Program-made: the position numbers and the translations under genes
The notes under the pieces: generated by a model
What the model was told of the DNA's origin: nothing
The model's database searches: none
Seen by the model: the letters and a program-made list of their open reading frames with translations, nothing else
NCBI GenBank assembly: GCA_030425705.1
Contig: JAUHZU010000014.1
Coordinates: 1-64,000 of the forward strand
Reading direction: 5' to 3'
DNA from: Phycisphaerae bacterium
GTDB taxonomy: Bacteria; Planctomycetota; Phycisphaerae; Phycisphaerales; Phycisphaeraceae
Length of the DNA: 64,000 nucleotides
Shown: in pieces, positions 1 through 10,292 of the stretch
How positions within the stretch are numbered: the first letter of the stretch is position 1
How the letters are laid out: the number at the start of each line of letters is the position of its first letter

Positions 1-12
1 AGGAGCCCCCTC

Positions 13-840
13 ATGTCGAGCCGTCGTGCGTTTACGTTGATTGAGTTGTTGGTGGTGATCTCGATCATCGCGTTACTGATCGCGATCCTGTTGCCGGCGT
101 TGGGGGCGGCGCGGCAGACGGCGCGGGACATCTCGTGCCAGAGCAACATGCGGGGGATCGGGCTGTGCTTCGTGGCGTTCTCGACGGACCACAAGGACCG
201 TCTGCCGGCGACGGGCAAGGACTTCGGGTTCGTGAACATGGTCGGTCCGGGCCCGGACGACCGGTCGTGGATCGGGCAGGAGGCCTGGCCGGTCGCGGCG
301 GGGGGCGTGAACCACGACGGCGTGCTGCTGGACTACCTGGGCAACCAGGGGGTGGACGAGGCGGTGGTCGGGGACAAGGGCAACGTGCCGGCGTACCTGT
401 GCCCGCAGCTGCAGACGCGTGGGGGGATCGGCGACGGGACGGGGTCCAACGGCCGGTTCGACTACATGGGGGTGTACGCATTCACGGGGGCGAACGTGGA
501 CCGGGTGCCGCTGGAGTGCGAGTACCGCGAGTCGACGTCGCCGGACTACACCGACGCGTATGTGCCGATCGTGCTGGAAGAAGACCCGGCGTTCTACGGC
601 GGGACGTCGGGCACGGACCCGGGCCACGCGGGGGCGGACCGGATGTCGACGATCCACACGAACAAATCCAGCCACTACTTCGCGGTGGACGGCTCGATGC
701 ACACGTACAACGGCGTGACGGAGAACGAGGGCGTGCTGGTCAACGGCTGGCGGGTCGAGACCCCGTCGGGCAACTTCGCGACGCTGCAGTGGTCGACCAC
801 CGACGGCGTCAACGCCTGGGGCGCCTGGGACTCGCGGTGA
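13..840 (+). CDS. Prepilin-type N-terminal cleavage/methylation protein (pseudopilin-like)
   Basis: The 275-residue protein opens with a short basic stretch, then the class III signal [20 protein letters not shown]: prepilin peptidase would cut before the Phe, and Glu+5 and the hydrophobic helix follow. Such proteins are processed at the inner membrane and enter type II secretion or type IV pilus-like assemblies. Near the end, a His at about residue 214 is followed ten residues later by Asp-Gly, close to the H-X9-DG tail common in planctomycete pseudopilins. AGGAG at 1-5 sits 7 nt before the ATG and supports this start. The upstream neighbour is outside the window. The family assignment is firm; the cargo or role is unknown. 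Confidence 0.88.
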   Translation: MSSRRAFTLIELLVVISIIALLIAILLPALGAARQTARDISCQSNMRGIGLCFVAFSTDHKDRLPATGKDFGFVNMVGPGPDDRSWIGQEAWPVAAGGVNHDGVLLDYLGNQGVDEAVVGDKGNVPAYLCPQLQTRGGIGDGTGSNGRFDYMGVYAFTGANVDRVPLECEYRESTSPDYTDAYVPIVLEEDPAFYGGTSGTDPGHAGADRMSTIHTNKSSHYFAVDGSMHTYNGVTENEGVLVNGWRVETPSGNFATLQWSTTDGVNAWGAWDSR

Positions 841-929
841 GACACGGGAGCTGCTGAGCCGACACGATTCATAGGTTCGGCTGACTCCTTGTGACGTGAC
901 GGCATCAGCATTGGAAGAATCTTCGTGCG

Positions 930-954
930 AGACACACTTATCCACAGTGTGTCT
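930..954 (+). terminator. Terminator-like hairpin after the pseudopilin gene
   Basis: A perfect 9-bp stem (AGACACACT at 930-938 with AGTGTGTCT at 946-954) encloses a 7-nt loop and is followed by a T-rich stretch (TTCACTTTAA). It lies 90 nt past the pseudopilin stop and before the promoter-like sequence at 970. The T tract is imperfect, so termination strength is uncertain. Confidence 0.5.
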
Positions 955-969
955 TTCACTTTAACGGTG

Positions 970-998
970 TTGACAAATCCAGAACGGCGCGCGATAAA
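970..998 (+). promoter_or_regulatory. Sigma70-type promoter candidate upstream of the RHS locus
   Basis: A perfect -35 hexamer TTGACA (970-975) is followed by a 17-nt spacer and a -10-like GATAAA (993-998, 4 of 6 consensus positions). It lies 122 nt upstream of the gene at 1121 and could drive that gene and the RHS gene behind it. Only the sequence match supports it. Confidence 0.5.
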
Positions 999-1120
999 CA
1001 CACGCTTACGGGGCTCCTCATTTCCGGGGGGCCACAACAACCTGGACCGTCGTTACACAGCGTCTGTGTGCGCGATTTGTATCCAGCGTTTGACTCCACC
1101 CCTTTCCGAGGTGCAGGAAG

Positions 1121-1981
1121 ATGTGGCGAAACACATACCATCGGGGCCTGTTTCAAGGTCTAACGGCGATCGGATTGGCGGGGTTAGCAGCCGCCGGGCT
1201 CGCCTGGTCGCGTCCCCCCACGCCGATGAAAAGTCACTGCCAGGGGGCATTGATCGGCAAGCGAGCGATGCAGAGCGGGGACGATCCCGCGATCGAATCC
1301 TTGCCGGGGCAGGAGCCCGCGTTCTATGACCGGGTACGGCGCATGTGTCGGGGTGCGGCGTTGACCAGCCACGACCTTGCCGCGCTGTGCTTGGACACGG
1401 AGCAGGCCGGCGAGGTGCTGTCGCGCCTGTTGGATTGGACGCTCACCCATCAGGCCGACATGATCGCCGCGGACAACCGGGCGGAGTCGGCGCGGCAGGC
1501 GCTGGTGTCGCATGTCCGCCGAGTCCGCGTCGGCGAAGAGTCTGACGATGCGGGTTCGGAACTCACCCGACTGCAGCGGGATGTTTACGCGGCCGAGTCG
1601 GATTGTCGTGCGTGGTGCCTGAAAGCCGGGGAGTACGCAACCGCCACGCTGCCCAACAACGCCGCGCGTCAGTGGCGGCAGGCAGCCGGTCATCTCGGAC
1701 TTCCGGTGGGATTGCGCCACGTGCCCGGCCTAAGCCGGTTGAACCGCGAGGCCTTGCTCCAAGCCATCGCTTCCGAGGCGGGCCCGCCTGCCTCCGATGT
1801 GGCGGCGGTTCAGAATGCGACAGGCCTGTCTCATTCGGTTGCGGCGCAGCTCCGCCAGGTCCACGCTGATATCCAGGCCCACCTGCCCGGTGTACGCGCC
1901 GCGGAACGGCGGCTGTTCCCGCAGCCCACGCCGATCGACGATGCGTCCGGGTTCTGGCCAGATGAGTCCGACAACGACTAG
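1121..1981 (+). CDS. Hypothetical membrane-anchored protein upstream of RHS gene
   Basis: The 286-residue product is not one I recognise. Residues about 10-29 form a hydrophobic segment (GLTAIGLAGLAAAGLAW) that looks like a signal anchor; the rest is soluble and helix-rich, with several Leu/Ala/Arg heptad-like stretches between residues 90 and 260 and an acidic C-terminus. An AGGAAG purine run lies just before the ATG. The gene ends 88 nt before the RHS start and probably shares its transcript, so it may help export or assemble the RHS protein, but nothing in the sequence shows this. Composition matches the chromosome. Confidence 0.6.
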   Translation: MWRNTYHRGLFQGLTAIGLAGLAAAGLAWSRPPTPMKSHCQGALIGKRAMQSGDDPAIESLPGQEPAFYDRVRRMCRGAALTSHDLAALCLDTEQAGEVLSRLLDWTLTHQADMIAADNRAESARQALVSHVRRVRVGEESDDAGSELTRLQRDVYAAESDCRAWCLKAGEYATATLPNNAARQWRQAAGHLGLPVGLRHVPGLSRLNREALLQAIASEAGPPASDVAAVQNATGLSHSVAAQLRQVHADIQAHLPGVRAAERRLFPQPTPIDDASGFWPDESDND

Positions 1982-2069
1982 TCCGCAACCACGCCACGTC
2001 GTGGTCAGAGTTTATGCGATTCCGGGACCGGTCATGCCGGCTCGATGCCCAAGCCAATTGGATACCGCT

Positions 2070-5000
2070 ATGACCAACTTCTCTCGCTTGTTCGCCAGGA
2101 TGCCTGAACTCCTCGCCGCTGTAGTGGCGCTGCTGCTGATCGTTCCTGTACCGACGCTGATCGCACAGGAGGGTGAGGACACCTACGACGAAGTCACCTC
2201 CCCGGACCCGGACGCACGGAAGCTGCCGATCGAGGAGGCGATGCGGGAGTACAACGCGCGGTTCTGCGTAGTGTCCATCGTCGAGACGGTCGATGAGTTC
2301 GACCCGCAGGACCTGTACGACCCCATGTACTGGGATCACTGCTACCCCTGGCCCGACTCTCTGGGGTGTGGCGGTGGACCGACCTGGCCAACACCACCCA
2401 AGCCCGAGGACGGGTGGTACGGCCCGTCGGTGTACGACGACCCGATGGAGGCGGCCTTCCTGACCCAGGCGATCGTTCTGGCGTTCTACGACGGCGAGCC
2501 CGTGGAGACCGGCGGACCGTTGTACGGCTATTTCATTAACCCGGAAGAAGCCATCGAGAACGCCAATGTCGTCGCGCTGACCGAAGACGATTTCCCATTG
2601 ACCTGGCTCGCGGGCGCGCCGGTCTGGAGCAATGCCCCCTCGAGTATCGACGACATCGTGACGGTCGAGAACTACGAGGAGGTGCTGGACATCATCCTCA
2701 GCTACATCCGGCAGCTCGGTGCGACAGGTGCCGGTGGACCGGGTGGCACGACCGATCCGATGCAGAAGGCGGGGAACGGATCGGACAGCATCCAGCTCCC
2801 CGAGGGGATCCCGCCGGAGCTCGCCGTGGCCTGGGCAGACATGGCACAGGCGTTCGAGAACGATGACCCCGCGGCCCCCTCGAGCGGCGGCGGTGTCCTC
2901 GCGTCGTACACGCAGAACGCGATCGGCCACAACCCGAACCCGGTGCCGACAAGCATCCTTGTCGGCTACATCGAGATGATCTCGGACCTCGTGCTGATCG
3001 ACGCGGACGCGCATACCGGCGAGACGGCGGCGGTCTACATATTCGTCGATGAGTTTCACGCGCCGAACCTCGGCCCGCATATCCCGGGCATGATGCAACT
3101 CGTGGGCAACAACGAATACGGGCAATGGACCCAGCTCACCAACGCGGGCCAGACGATCAACGCCGGGGACCTGGTGAATGGCGACCTGATCGTTGAACTA
3201 CCCCTCGCGTTTTCAGAAGCCGCGCCGCCCCCGCCCGGCAGCGAGACCGGGACGGGGCTCTACAACGACACCTACGGCTGGCAGCTCAACGGTGTGGCCT
3301 GGCTGACAAGCAAGTATCCGCCGTTCGATACCAGCCCCTCGTACGAACCCGAGCAGGAGGAGGGGGCCAACGACGGCAAGCCCGGCGGCGGCGAGGCCCC
3401 GGACGCCGATTTGTCCGAAGACGGCGGGGCGGAACTCGCGCACGACGCTGGCAACACGGACGATGGGAACCGGACCGGCACGCTGAGTGTCGACGCGGAC
3501 AAGCCACGTGAGGATATCGGCGACCCGTCCTCACTCACCGGCACGTTCCACCCGTCCGTGGAGACGCCGGGATCGAACCGCGTGATCCGAGACGAAGACG
3601 GTCGCGTGCAGCAGGTCATGAACGGCCTGTTCAATCCCAGTGCAGCGTCACCCAGTGACCACCGGGTGCATTCGCTCGTGCATGTCGATCCGCTCCCTGC
3701 GACAAGCCACTCGTACGCGGTGGAGTACTACGCCGATGCGCACTGGGACAGTACCAACAGCGACTGGGACCCGCAGGGCGATCCATTCCGCCGGGTCACG
3801 GTCGAAGACACCAGCTCCGGGACGGACGGTACGAGCTTCCGTGTCACCAACGAGACCTTCGACGGCCAAACCCTGCTGGGCAGCGATGTCTCCGAGTTTG
3901 CCTGGGATGCAACCCACGAACGCTGGGTACTCGCGGAAGGCGTGGTCAACGGTGTGGCCGCGCGCAAGCGGTGGACCGAAGTAGCCGGGTCCAATGGGTT
4001 CCGGACAGTGACGCGCATCATCACCGGCGACAACACTTCCCAGATCGTCTCGAAGGTCGAGGAAGACTACCGATCGGTCGGCGACGGCTGGCAGCTGCTT
4101 GAACGCCGTGTGGTGTCGGCCGACGGTGGGGCCGGGCCAGACACCTACGCCTGGACCGAGTCCTGGACCTATACGTCCGCGGGGGATGTGCGTTCGTATC
4201 ACCACAGTAACGGGGCCTGGGTCTACTTCATTTACGACGCGGCCAACGGCCGACTGCTTAAGTCGATCACCCCGCTTGGGGACGCGGGTGCATACGACCC
4301 GCTGGACCCGGATGCCGAGGTCCCGCACCTGGTGACGACACGTCGCCGGCAGGCCAGCGACCTGAACGACACGCACACCGGAGACCGCGCGGAGATCATT
4401 CAGGAAACGATCCAGTGGATCGAAGACCCCTCGAACCCCGGCACGCAGATCGCGGCCAGCACCACATACCGCGTGACGTGGTCCTACGCGCCGACCAGCG
4501 GCGAGTACGAGGTGTGGGAGATCGCCTGCAACGACGGGGACCCGAAATCCGGCTATGCGGGTGCAGATGATGAAGCAAAGACAGTCGCTTTCCTCAATGC
4601 GTTGCTGGCCGACAGCGACCATCTGGGGCACCGCGTCACGCGGACCGTTCATCACGCGCCGGGTGAGTCGATGCGGTTCAAGATCAAGGCCGTCTACTAC
4701 CCCGATGGCACGGTCTCACTCCGATCGCGAAGCATGGCGGGCACGGTCCGGACGCGCGTCGCCGAGCACGGGTACCCCGCGTATGACACGAACGGGCAGG
4801 TCGTCGGCATCGCCCACGGCACGCGCACCACCGCTCAGGTCGACACCGCGAATCACACCGAGTCGATCCTCCATGAGCAACGCGTGCGCGGGGGGAACTG
4901 GGTCACGACGTCGCTGTCCCGCTCGTCCGCTGCCGATGAGTTAGGACGAGTGACCGGGTTTGAGTATTTCTACGGGAGCAACGCCGCAACCCCCGGCACA

Positions 5001-8000
5001 CCAGACTACACGGTTTCGGTCGCCTATGGCCACGCGGGCCCCGTGACACGAACAGGCCGACGCGGGCTGACGACCGAGTACGCCTACGACAGCGCGGGGA
5101 TGCTCGCGGAGAGCATCGTCAAGGCGGGGACCAGCGGGGCCCTTCGGCTGGGCACGCTGTATGACCCCGCAGGCCGGATCACCGCGACCACCAGCCAGGG
5201 GTTGGATACGCAGGGCGCGGCAACGACCCCGGTCCGCACCGATGTGAGCTACAGCTTTGATGTGGCTGGCCGGGTGATCGAGTCCTCGAACGTCGCGGGA
5301 GTCCAGTCGTTCTATACCTACCGCGATGTTACCGCGGACGGCAGCGCGTACACCAGCACACACGAATCAACGGGCGAGGCCCGTTACCAGGAGCAACGCA
5401 CCTACCCGAACGACCCGGACGGCGGGCCGATCGTCGTCACCCACACCAACCGCTTGGGCCGGGTTGTTCTGCGATACGAGGCGGCGCTGGACCCTGCCGA
5501 GACGGACTGGACCACGCTCCCCGACGGTCGGCCCACGGGCAGCGAGGACCTTGTCGCACTGACCCGGGTGACCTACGCCTACGACTGGCGCGGCCAGCAG
5601 ACCCGGGACCGCACCTACTTTGACCTGACGCAGATCCCGGCGCTCGATAGCGAGGGGTCTCTGGGCACGAACTACATCCAGACCGAGCGGCTCGCCGCAG
5701 ACTTCCACGGACGGCCCCTCCGCCACCGGGACACCGTCGGGACGATCAGCGCCGTGGTGTACGACGCCGATGGGCGGGTCATTGAGGAGTGGATCGGCAC
5801 CGACGACACAGGGGCCACACCCACCGACCCTTCCGGCAACGGCACGAACAACCTGGTCTGCGTCGCGCGTCACTACTACGACGACAACCGTGACGGGACC
5901 GGCGAGCCGATGGACTACGCGACCCGGACCGAGTTCCTGCGGCCCGGTCTGGCAACGCTTGCAAATGACGACACCGACTACACCGGGGTCGACTACGAAT
6001 CGCTGCTTGACGCCGACAGCGAAGTGGTCTGGACCAAGCCCGATGCCGGGCCGTGGTCCGCGACCACGCACGCCTACGACGACCGCCTGCTGGTGTCGAT
6101 CTGGACGCAGAACGGCAGCGAAAGCAACCTGCTCGCGAAGACCACCTGGCACTATGACACCGCCGGCAAACCCTGGCGGCTGACGGCGGTACGCACCTAC
6201 AGCGTGGAGAACTTCACCGCGGGCAACTACCTGGAAACCGCCTACGGCTACGACGACGCCGAGCGGCGTGAGAAGGAAGTCCACGCGACCGGCGGGTTCG
6301 TGCTGACCCAGCGCGACGCTCGCGGCCGGATCTCCAGGATCCTGGACTACGCGGATAGCGACACGGTCCTCCACCAGTCAGAGACGATCTATGACGGTGC
6401 CGATCGGCCGGTCGTCCGCACCGAGTTGACACGCTGGCACGACGATACGACGACCGTCGGGCCGCTGAGTATCACCGGGAGCGTGATGCGCGTGTCGGTC
6501 AACCGATATGACAATGCAGGCCGGCTGAACCGAGTCATCGATTTCGGGCAGGACAACGGGAGCACACGCTATGTCTACGACGCTCAGGGCGGCCTGATCG
6601 ACAGCGACTCGGACGGGATTCCCGATGAGGCAGACCCGGACGCCGATACCCCGCCCTCCAGCCCGCCGATTCTCCGTCCGCGCCAGACAAACACCTCCGA
6701 CGATTACCGAGTTACCCTGACCACGTTCGATGCTTTGGGCCAGGTCCGGCAGGTCACCACAAACGACGGGGTCAGCCGCCAATACTCCTACAACCACGCG
6801 GGCTGGCGGCTCTCAACCACCGAGAACTACATTGATGGCGTCGCGGGTGGCGGCGCGAACAACGACCAGGACCGCATCACTCAGCACGGCTACAACGCCT
6901 TTGGCCAACTGAGCACGATCGAGTCGGTGCTCTCGGCAGGCACCATCGAAAACACGCGGTACGTGTATGCCAGCGAGTTGGACGACAAGGGCGGGCCGGT
7001 CGCCGACAACGGTGTGCTGCGCGCACAAATCCTTGCGGACAGCGACGACTCGGTGGCCGACGGGGAACTCGTCGACAACGCCGCCGGCTACGACCGCGAG
7101 GAATACACCTACTACGCAGACCACTCGCCTCATACCTACAAGGACCCTCGCGGCGTGGTGTGGACCACCGGCTATACCGCGGCGGGTGAGGTGGACCACC
7201 GCCGCGTGACAGCCACGGGGACCTGGTCGGCGGTCGGCGACCAGCGGATCGGTTACACCTACGGCGACTTTGGCGAGCGACTGTCGGTCACGACCTACAG
7301 CGATGCCGCCGGCAACAACGCGACCTCCCGGATCACCTACACCTACGACGGCCTGTACTCCCGTGTCACGGACGCGCAGAACCATAACCCCGCCGGCTTG
7401 GGCGGGGGCACCGACCTGACGGTGACCACCGGCTTCGACACCACCGCCACCGGCGGACGCTACAGCAACGGCCACCGTAGGGATCAACTCACCTACCCCA
7501 ACGGGCGGGTGGTGAAGTTCGTCTACGACGGGCACGGCGGTATCGACCACGCCATCAGCCGGCCAAACGGGATCGACGAGGTCATCGGTGGCAGCGATGT
7601 GCCGGTAGCACGGTACCACTACCTCGGCAGCGGCACACTGGTCCGCAGCGACTACCCCGGGCCGCGGGTCCGGCTCGACATGATCGATGAAGGCACGGAA
7701 GGCACGGCGGGTGGTAGCGACTACGACGCCTCGATGAACAGCTTCGGGCAGACCTCGCGTTTTCAATGGGAGCGGTACGACGGCAACGGAGACGGTGCCG
7801 GGGTCTCGGGCGGCAGCGGCGAGACGATCCTGCACACGACGCACGCGTACGACAGAGTCGGCCAGAAGCGGTATGACCGACGACATGTCTACGCCGCCTA
7901 CTCCGCGGTGTACGAACACGATGCCCTTCGCCGGATGATCGCGCGCGACACCGGGCCGATCGAGACCGACAGCCAGGGGGGCGTCCTCCTGAGTAACGGG

Positions 8001-10268
8001 CTCGCCGCGGTTGATGCATTCTGGAAGATCAACGGCCGGCGTGCCGAGCTGGACCCACTGGGGAACACGGCCTTGATCGATACCGAATCGAGCACCGCCC
8101 GATCGGCTGCCGAGGTCAACGACGGCAACGAGATCACGTCGGCGGTCTCGCACGCGACCGCTCAAATCGCGGAGACCGCGCTTCACTTCTCCAACACAGC
8201 CGACAAAGACGTCTTTACCGAGTCCCTCAACTGCACGCTGAACGGGACGAGCGACGTGGAGGTGTACGGCGGCGAGCTGACCATCAAGACCGGCTCGACG
8301 ACCGCCCCTGCCATCATCCTGGCCGGGGAAGACCGCGGTCCGCTGCCATTCAGCACCCAGCTCCAGAGCCCAGCCAACACCGGGCTCGTGGGCATGGTGT
8401 TCGGCTACAAGTCCCCGCTGGACTACTGGGTGCTCGCAATCAACTTCGCGGTTGGGGACGGCGACTGGGAGGTCTACCACGTCCATGACGCCGACAGCGG
8501 CGGCACGATCGATTACACGGATCCCGATGAGAAGGAACTGGTCGGCAGCTACAACTACGACCACACCACGCTCAACCAGTGGTACGCGCTCTACGCACGC
8601 ACCGATGCAAACACGGTCGATGTGTTCCGCACCGCGTTCGACCTGAGCGAGGAGGGTGGGTATCCCTCGGGCCGATACGGCCTCTATACCGAGGTCCCCA
8701 ATGCCAAGTTCAACGACCTGCGGTTCTTTTCGGACGGCAGGCACGGACAACTGGGGGCCGCCTGGGAAACCACCGGCAACAACGCAGTTTACGGCGCGGG
8801 CGGGGTCGAGGGGGGAAGGCTCTGGACCTCGGGCACCTGGCACCGGCACTACATGCCCATCCTGCTCCGCGGCGTGCGCGCTCAGCGCTTCCAGGCCACG
8901 TTCCAGATGCAGCGGTCCGGTACGGATGATTACGCCGCGGGCTTTTTTATCTTCAACTACCGGGGCCCGGGCGACTACGACCAGATCCGCCTCTGGCACG
9001 ACGCCGAAGCGGTTGCCCCACAGGCGATGTCGTTCCGAAATGGGGGATCGGTTGACAACCTGGCCGTCGATCGAGACGCCGACGAAGTCCCGGATCGATA
9101 CGCGGACAGCGACCCGCTCTGGTATCGCGTTGTCTCGGATGGTGTACACGTCAAGGTCTTCGCGGCGACCTCCGCGGGGGCGCTCGATGGCAAGCAGTCC
9201 GCCGACCAATGGTGCATGCGTACCACCGACGCGACCGAACGGTTCGCGTTCAGCGAGGGCCCCGGGCGGATCGGCTTCGCCGGGGCGGCGCACCACCAGT
9301 ACTGGGACAACTTCACACTCGAGACCGACCCGGACGACGATGCCGACCTGAACACGACCGGCTCGTACGAGACCGTTGAGATCAGCGACAGCTTCGACCT
9401 GATCGACGGCAGCATCGAGCAGACCTACGAGTACGACTCGAGCGGGAACCTGACCTGCGACGGCGCGTTCCGCTACACGTATGACGCACTGGGGCGATTG
9501 GAATCCGTCCGGATGGTTGGCCTGAATGCGACAACGACCGGGAGTATGCTCGCCCGGTACCGCTACGACGGCCTCGGCCGATTGATCGAAGAAGAAAAGT
9601 ACACCGCCGAGGGGCTCGACCTCGTCGTACGGAACCTCTACGACGGCTGGAACGTCATCGAGACCCGGGACGCCGTCAAGTCCGTCGGGCGGGTCACGAC
9701 CCAGAACATCTGGCACGCATACGTCGGCCGGCCGATCGATGCGCTCGCGCAGGTCGCGCACAACATCAACGTTGGCGTAGACGACGATCCAACGACCGTC
9801 GGCACACAGGCCACGGTCGATGCCCGGCTCTATGTCCTGCAGGACGAGTTGTCGAACGTCACCGCCGTGGTGACCGGCCAGGGCATCCTCGTTGAACGCT
9901 ACGAGTACGACGCCAACGGCCGACGACGCACGTATCGCCCCGGCAACCTGGACTACGCCCGATTCGCTATGGCCGACGTCAGCAATGACGGCGACGTCGA
10001 TGTCTTCGAGGCAAGCGGGCAGGGAGATACACAGATCGTGATCGCGGGCTTCGGTGCCGCAACCCCCTGGAATCGCACGGTCGGTGAAGTGACAGGAGAT
10101 ACCACGGTCGGCAACAACGACCTGGACCTGATCACCACGGTGTACACCGCGTATGCAGCGCTCAACGACACGCGTGCCTATACCGCCGCCGATGGGCCAA
10201 AGGCGATGGACGATGGGATCGAGTCCGGCCTGCCGCTCATCCGGCACGGGATGCAGGGCCACGTCTAG
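2070..10268 (+). CDS. Secreted RHS/YD-repeat shell protein, ended by an in-frame TAG inside the RHS core
   Basis: This 2,732-residue protein starts with a signal peptide (hydrophobic run AAVVALLLIVPVPTLIAQ near residues 15-32). Residues about 480-2030 carry many YD-type repeats (motifs such as YDSAGMLAE, YDDAERREKE, YDGHGG), which in this superfamily build a hollow shell around a toxic C-terminus. Two LamG-like beta-sandwich segments lie at nt 8170-9345, a TSP3-like Asp-rich calcium motif near nt 6590-6650, and a dockerin-like pair of Asp-rich loops at nt 9967-10140. The coding frame is open upstream to 1797, but the ATG at 2070 directly precedes the signal peptide; ATG 2100 is an alternative. 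The stop falls within the GHV-x-DD-LLGVVHMRSR core motif and looks like a nonsense change: the same frame continues downstream. Confidence 0.85.
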   Translation: MTNFSRLFARMPELLAAVVALLLIVPVPTLIAQEGEDTYDEVTSPDPDARKLPIEEAMREYNARFCVVSIVETVDEFDPQDLYDPMYWDHCYPWPDSLGCGGGPTWPTPPKPEDGWYGPSVYDDPMEAAFLTQAIVLAFYDGEPVETGGPLYGYFINPEEAIENANVVALTEDDFPLTWLAGAPVWSNAPSSIDDIVTVENYEEVLDIILSYIRQLGATGAGGPGGTTDPMQKAGNGSDSIQLPEGIPPELAVAWADMAQAFENDDPAAPSSGGGVLASYTQNAIGHNPNPVPTSILVGYIEMISDLVLIDADAHTGETAAVYIFVDEFHAPNLGPHIPGMMQLVGNNEYGQWTQLTNAGQTINAGDLVNGDLIVELPLAFSEAAPPPPGSETGTGLYNDTYGWQLNGVAWLTSKYPPFDTSPSYEPEQEEGANDGKPGGGEAPDADLSEDGGAELAHDAGNTDDGNRTGTLSVDADKPREDIGDPSSLTGTFHPSVETPGSNRVIRDEDGRVQQVMNGLFNPSAASPSDHRVHSLVHVDPLPATSHSYAVEYYADAHWDSTNSDWDPQGDPFRRVTVEDTSSGTDGTSFRVTNETFDGQTLLGSDVSEFAWDATHERWVLAEGVVNGVAARKRWTEVAGSNGFRTVTRIITGDNTSQIVSKVEEDYRSVGDGWQLLERRVVSADGGAGPDTYAWTESWTYTSAGDVRSYHHSNGAWVYFIYDAANGRLLKSITPLGDAGAYDPLDPDAEVPHLVTTRRRQASDLNDTHTGDRAEIIQETIQWIEDPSNPGTQIAASTTYRVTWSYAPTSGEYEVWEIACNDGDPKSGYAGADDEAKTVAFLNALLADSDHLGHRVTRTVHHAPGESMRFKIKAVYYPDGTVSLRSRSMAGTVRTRVAEHGYPAYDTNGQVVGIAHGTRTTAQVDTANHTESILHEQRVRGGNWVTTSLSRSSAADELGRVTGFEYFYGSNAATPGTPDYTVSVAYGHAGPVTRTGRRGLTTEYAYDSAGMLAESIVKAGTSGALRLGTLYDPAGRITATTSQGLDTQGAATTPVRTDVSYSFDVAGRVIESSNVAGVQSFYTYRDVTADGSAYTSTHESTGEARYQEQRTYPNDPDGGPIVVTHTNRLGRVVLRYEAALDPAETDWTTLPDGRPTGSEDLVALTRVTYAYDWRGQQTRDRTYFDLTQIPALDSEGSLGTNYIQTERLAADFHGRPLRHRDTVGTISAVVYDADGRVIEEWIGTDDTGATPTDPSGNGTNNLVCVARHYYDDNRDGTGEPMDYATRTEFLRPGLATLANDDTDYTGVDYESLLDADSEVVWTKPDAGPWSATTHAYDDRLLVSIWTQNGSESNLLAKTTWHYDTAGKPWRLTAVRTYSVENFTAGNYLETAYGYDDAERREKEVHATGGFVLTQRDARGRISRILDYADSDTVLHQSETIYDGADRPVVRTELTRWHDDTTTVGPLSITGSVMRVSVNRYDNAGRLNRVIDFGQDNGSTRYVYDAQGGLIDSDSDGIPDEADPDADTPPSSPPILRPRQTNTSDDYRVTLTTFDALGQVRQVTTNDGVSRQYSYNHAGWRLSTTENYIDGVAGGGANNDQDRITQHGYNAFGQLSTIESVLSAGTIENTRYVYASELDDKGGPVADNGVLRAQILADSDDSVADGELVDNAAGYDREEYTYYADHSPHTYKDPRGVVWTTGYTAAGEVDHRRVTATGTWSAVGDQRIGYTYGDFGERLSVTTYSDAAGNNATSRITYTYDGLYSRVTDAQNHNPAGLGGGTDLTVTTGFDTTATGGRYSNGHRRDQLTYPNGRVVKFVYDGHGGIDHAISRPNGIDEVIGGSDVPVARYHYLGSGTLVRSDYPGPRVRLDMIDEGTEGTAGGSDYDASMNSFGQTSRFQWERYDGNGDGAGVSGGSGETILHTTHAYDRVGQKRYDRRHVYAAYSAVYEHDALRRMIARDTGPIETDSQGGVLLSNGLAAVDAFWKINGRRAELDPLGNTALIDTESSTARSAAEVNDGNEITSAVSHATAQIAETALHFSNTADKDVFTESLNCTLNGTSDVEVYGGELTIKTGSTTAPAIILAGEDRGPLPFSTQLQSPANTGLVGMVFGYKSPLDYWVLAINFAVGDGDWEVYHVHDADSGGTIDYTDPDEKELVGSYNYDHTTLNQWYALYARTDANTVDVFRTAFDLSEEGGYPSGRYGLYTEVPNAKFNDLRFFSDGRHGQLGAAWETTGNNAVYGAGGVEGGRLWTSGTWHRHYMPILLRGVRAQRFQATFQMQRSGTDDYAAGFFIFNYRGPGDYDQIRLWHDAEAVAPQAMSFRNGGSVDNLAVDRDADEVPDRYADSDPLWYRVVSDGVHVKVFAATSAGALDGKQSADQWCMRTTDATERFAFSEGPGRIGFAGAAHHQYWDNFTLETDPDDDADLNTTGSYETVEISDSFDLIDGSIEQTYEYDSSGNLTCDGAFRYTYDALGRLESVRMVGLNATTTGSMLARYRYDGLGRLIEEEKYTAEGLDLVVRNLYDGWNVIETRDAVKSVGRVTTQNIWHAYVGRPIDALAQVAHNINVGVDDDPTTVGTQATVDARLYVLQDELSNVTAVVTGQGILVERYEYDANGRRRTYRPGNLDYARFAMADVSNDGDVDVFEASGQGDTQIVIAGFGAATPWNRTVGEVTGDTTVGNNDLDLITTVYTAYAALNDTRAYTAADGPKAMDDGIESGLPLIRHGMQGHV
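10266..10268 (+). other. In-frame TAG separating RHS shell from core end/toxin
   Basis: Codons on both sides of this TAG are in one frame and together spell a continuous RHS-core signature: GMQGHV, stop, DDLLGVVHMRSRV, then GRFLTRDPAGN. The core consensus usually has an aromatic residue at this place (as in GxxWDExTGL), and TGG to TAG or TAC/TAT to TAG is a single substitution. It may be a real nonsense mutation, a read-through site or a sequencing error. Confidence 0.75.
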
Positions 10269-10292
10269 GACGACCTGCTGGGGGTCGTACAC

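Noticed and set aside
1797-2069. N-terminal extension of the RHS gene to 1797
   Set aside because: It would overlap the gene at 1121-1981 almost fully and place about 90 unrelated residues before a good signal peptide.
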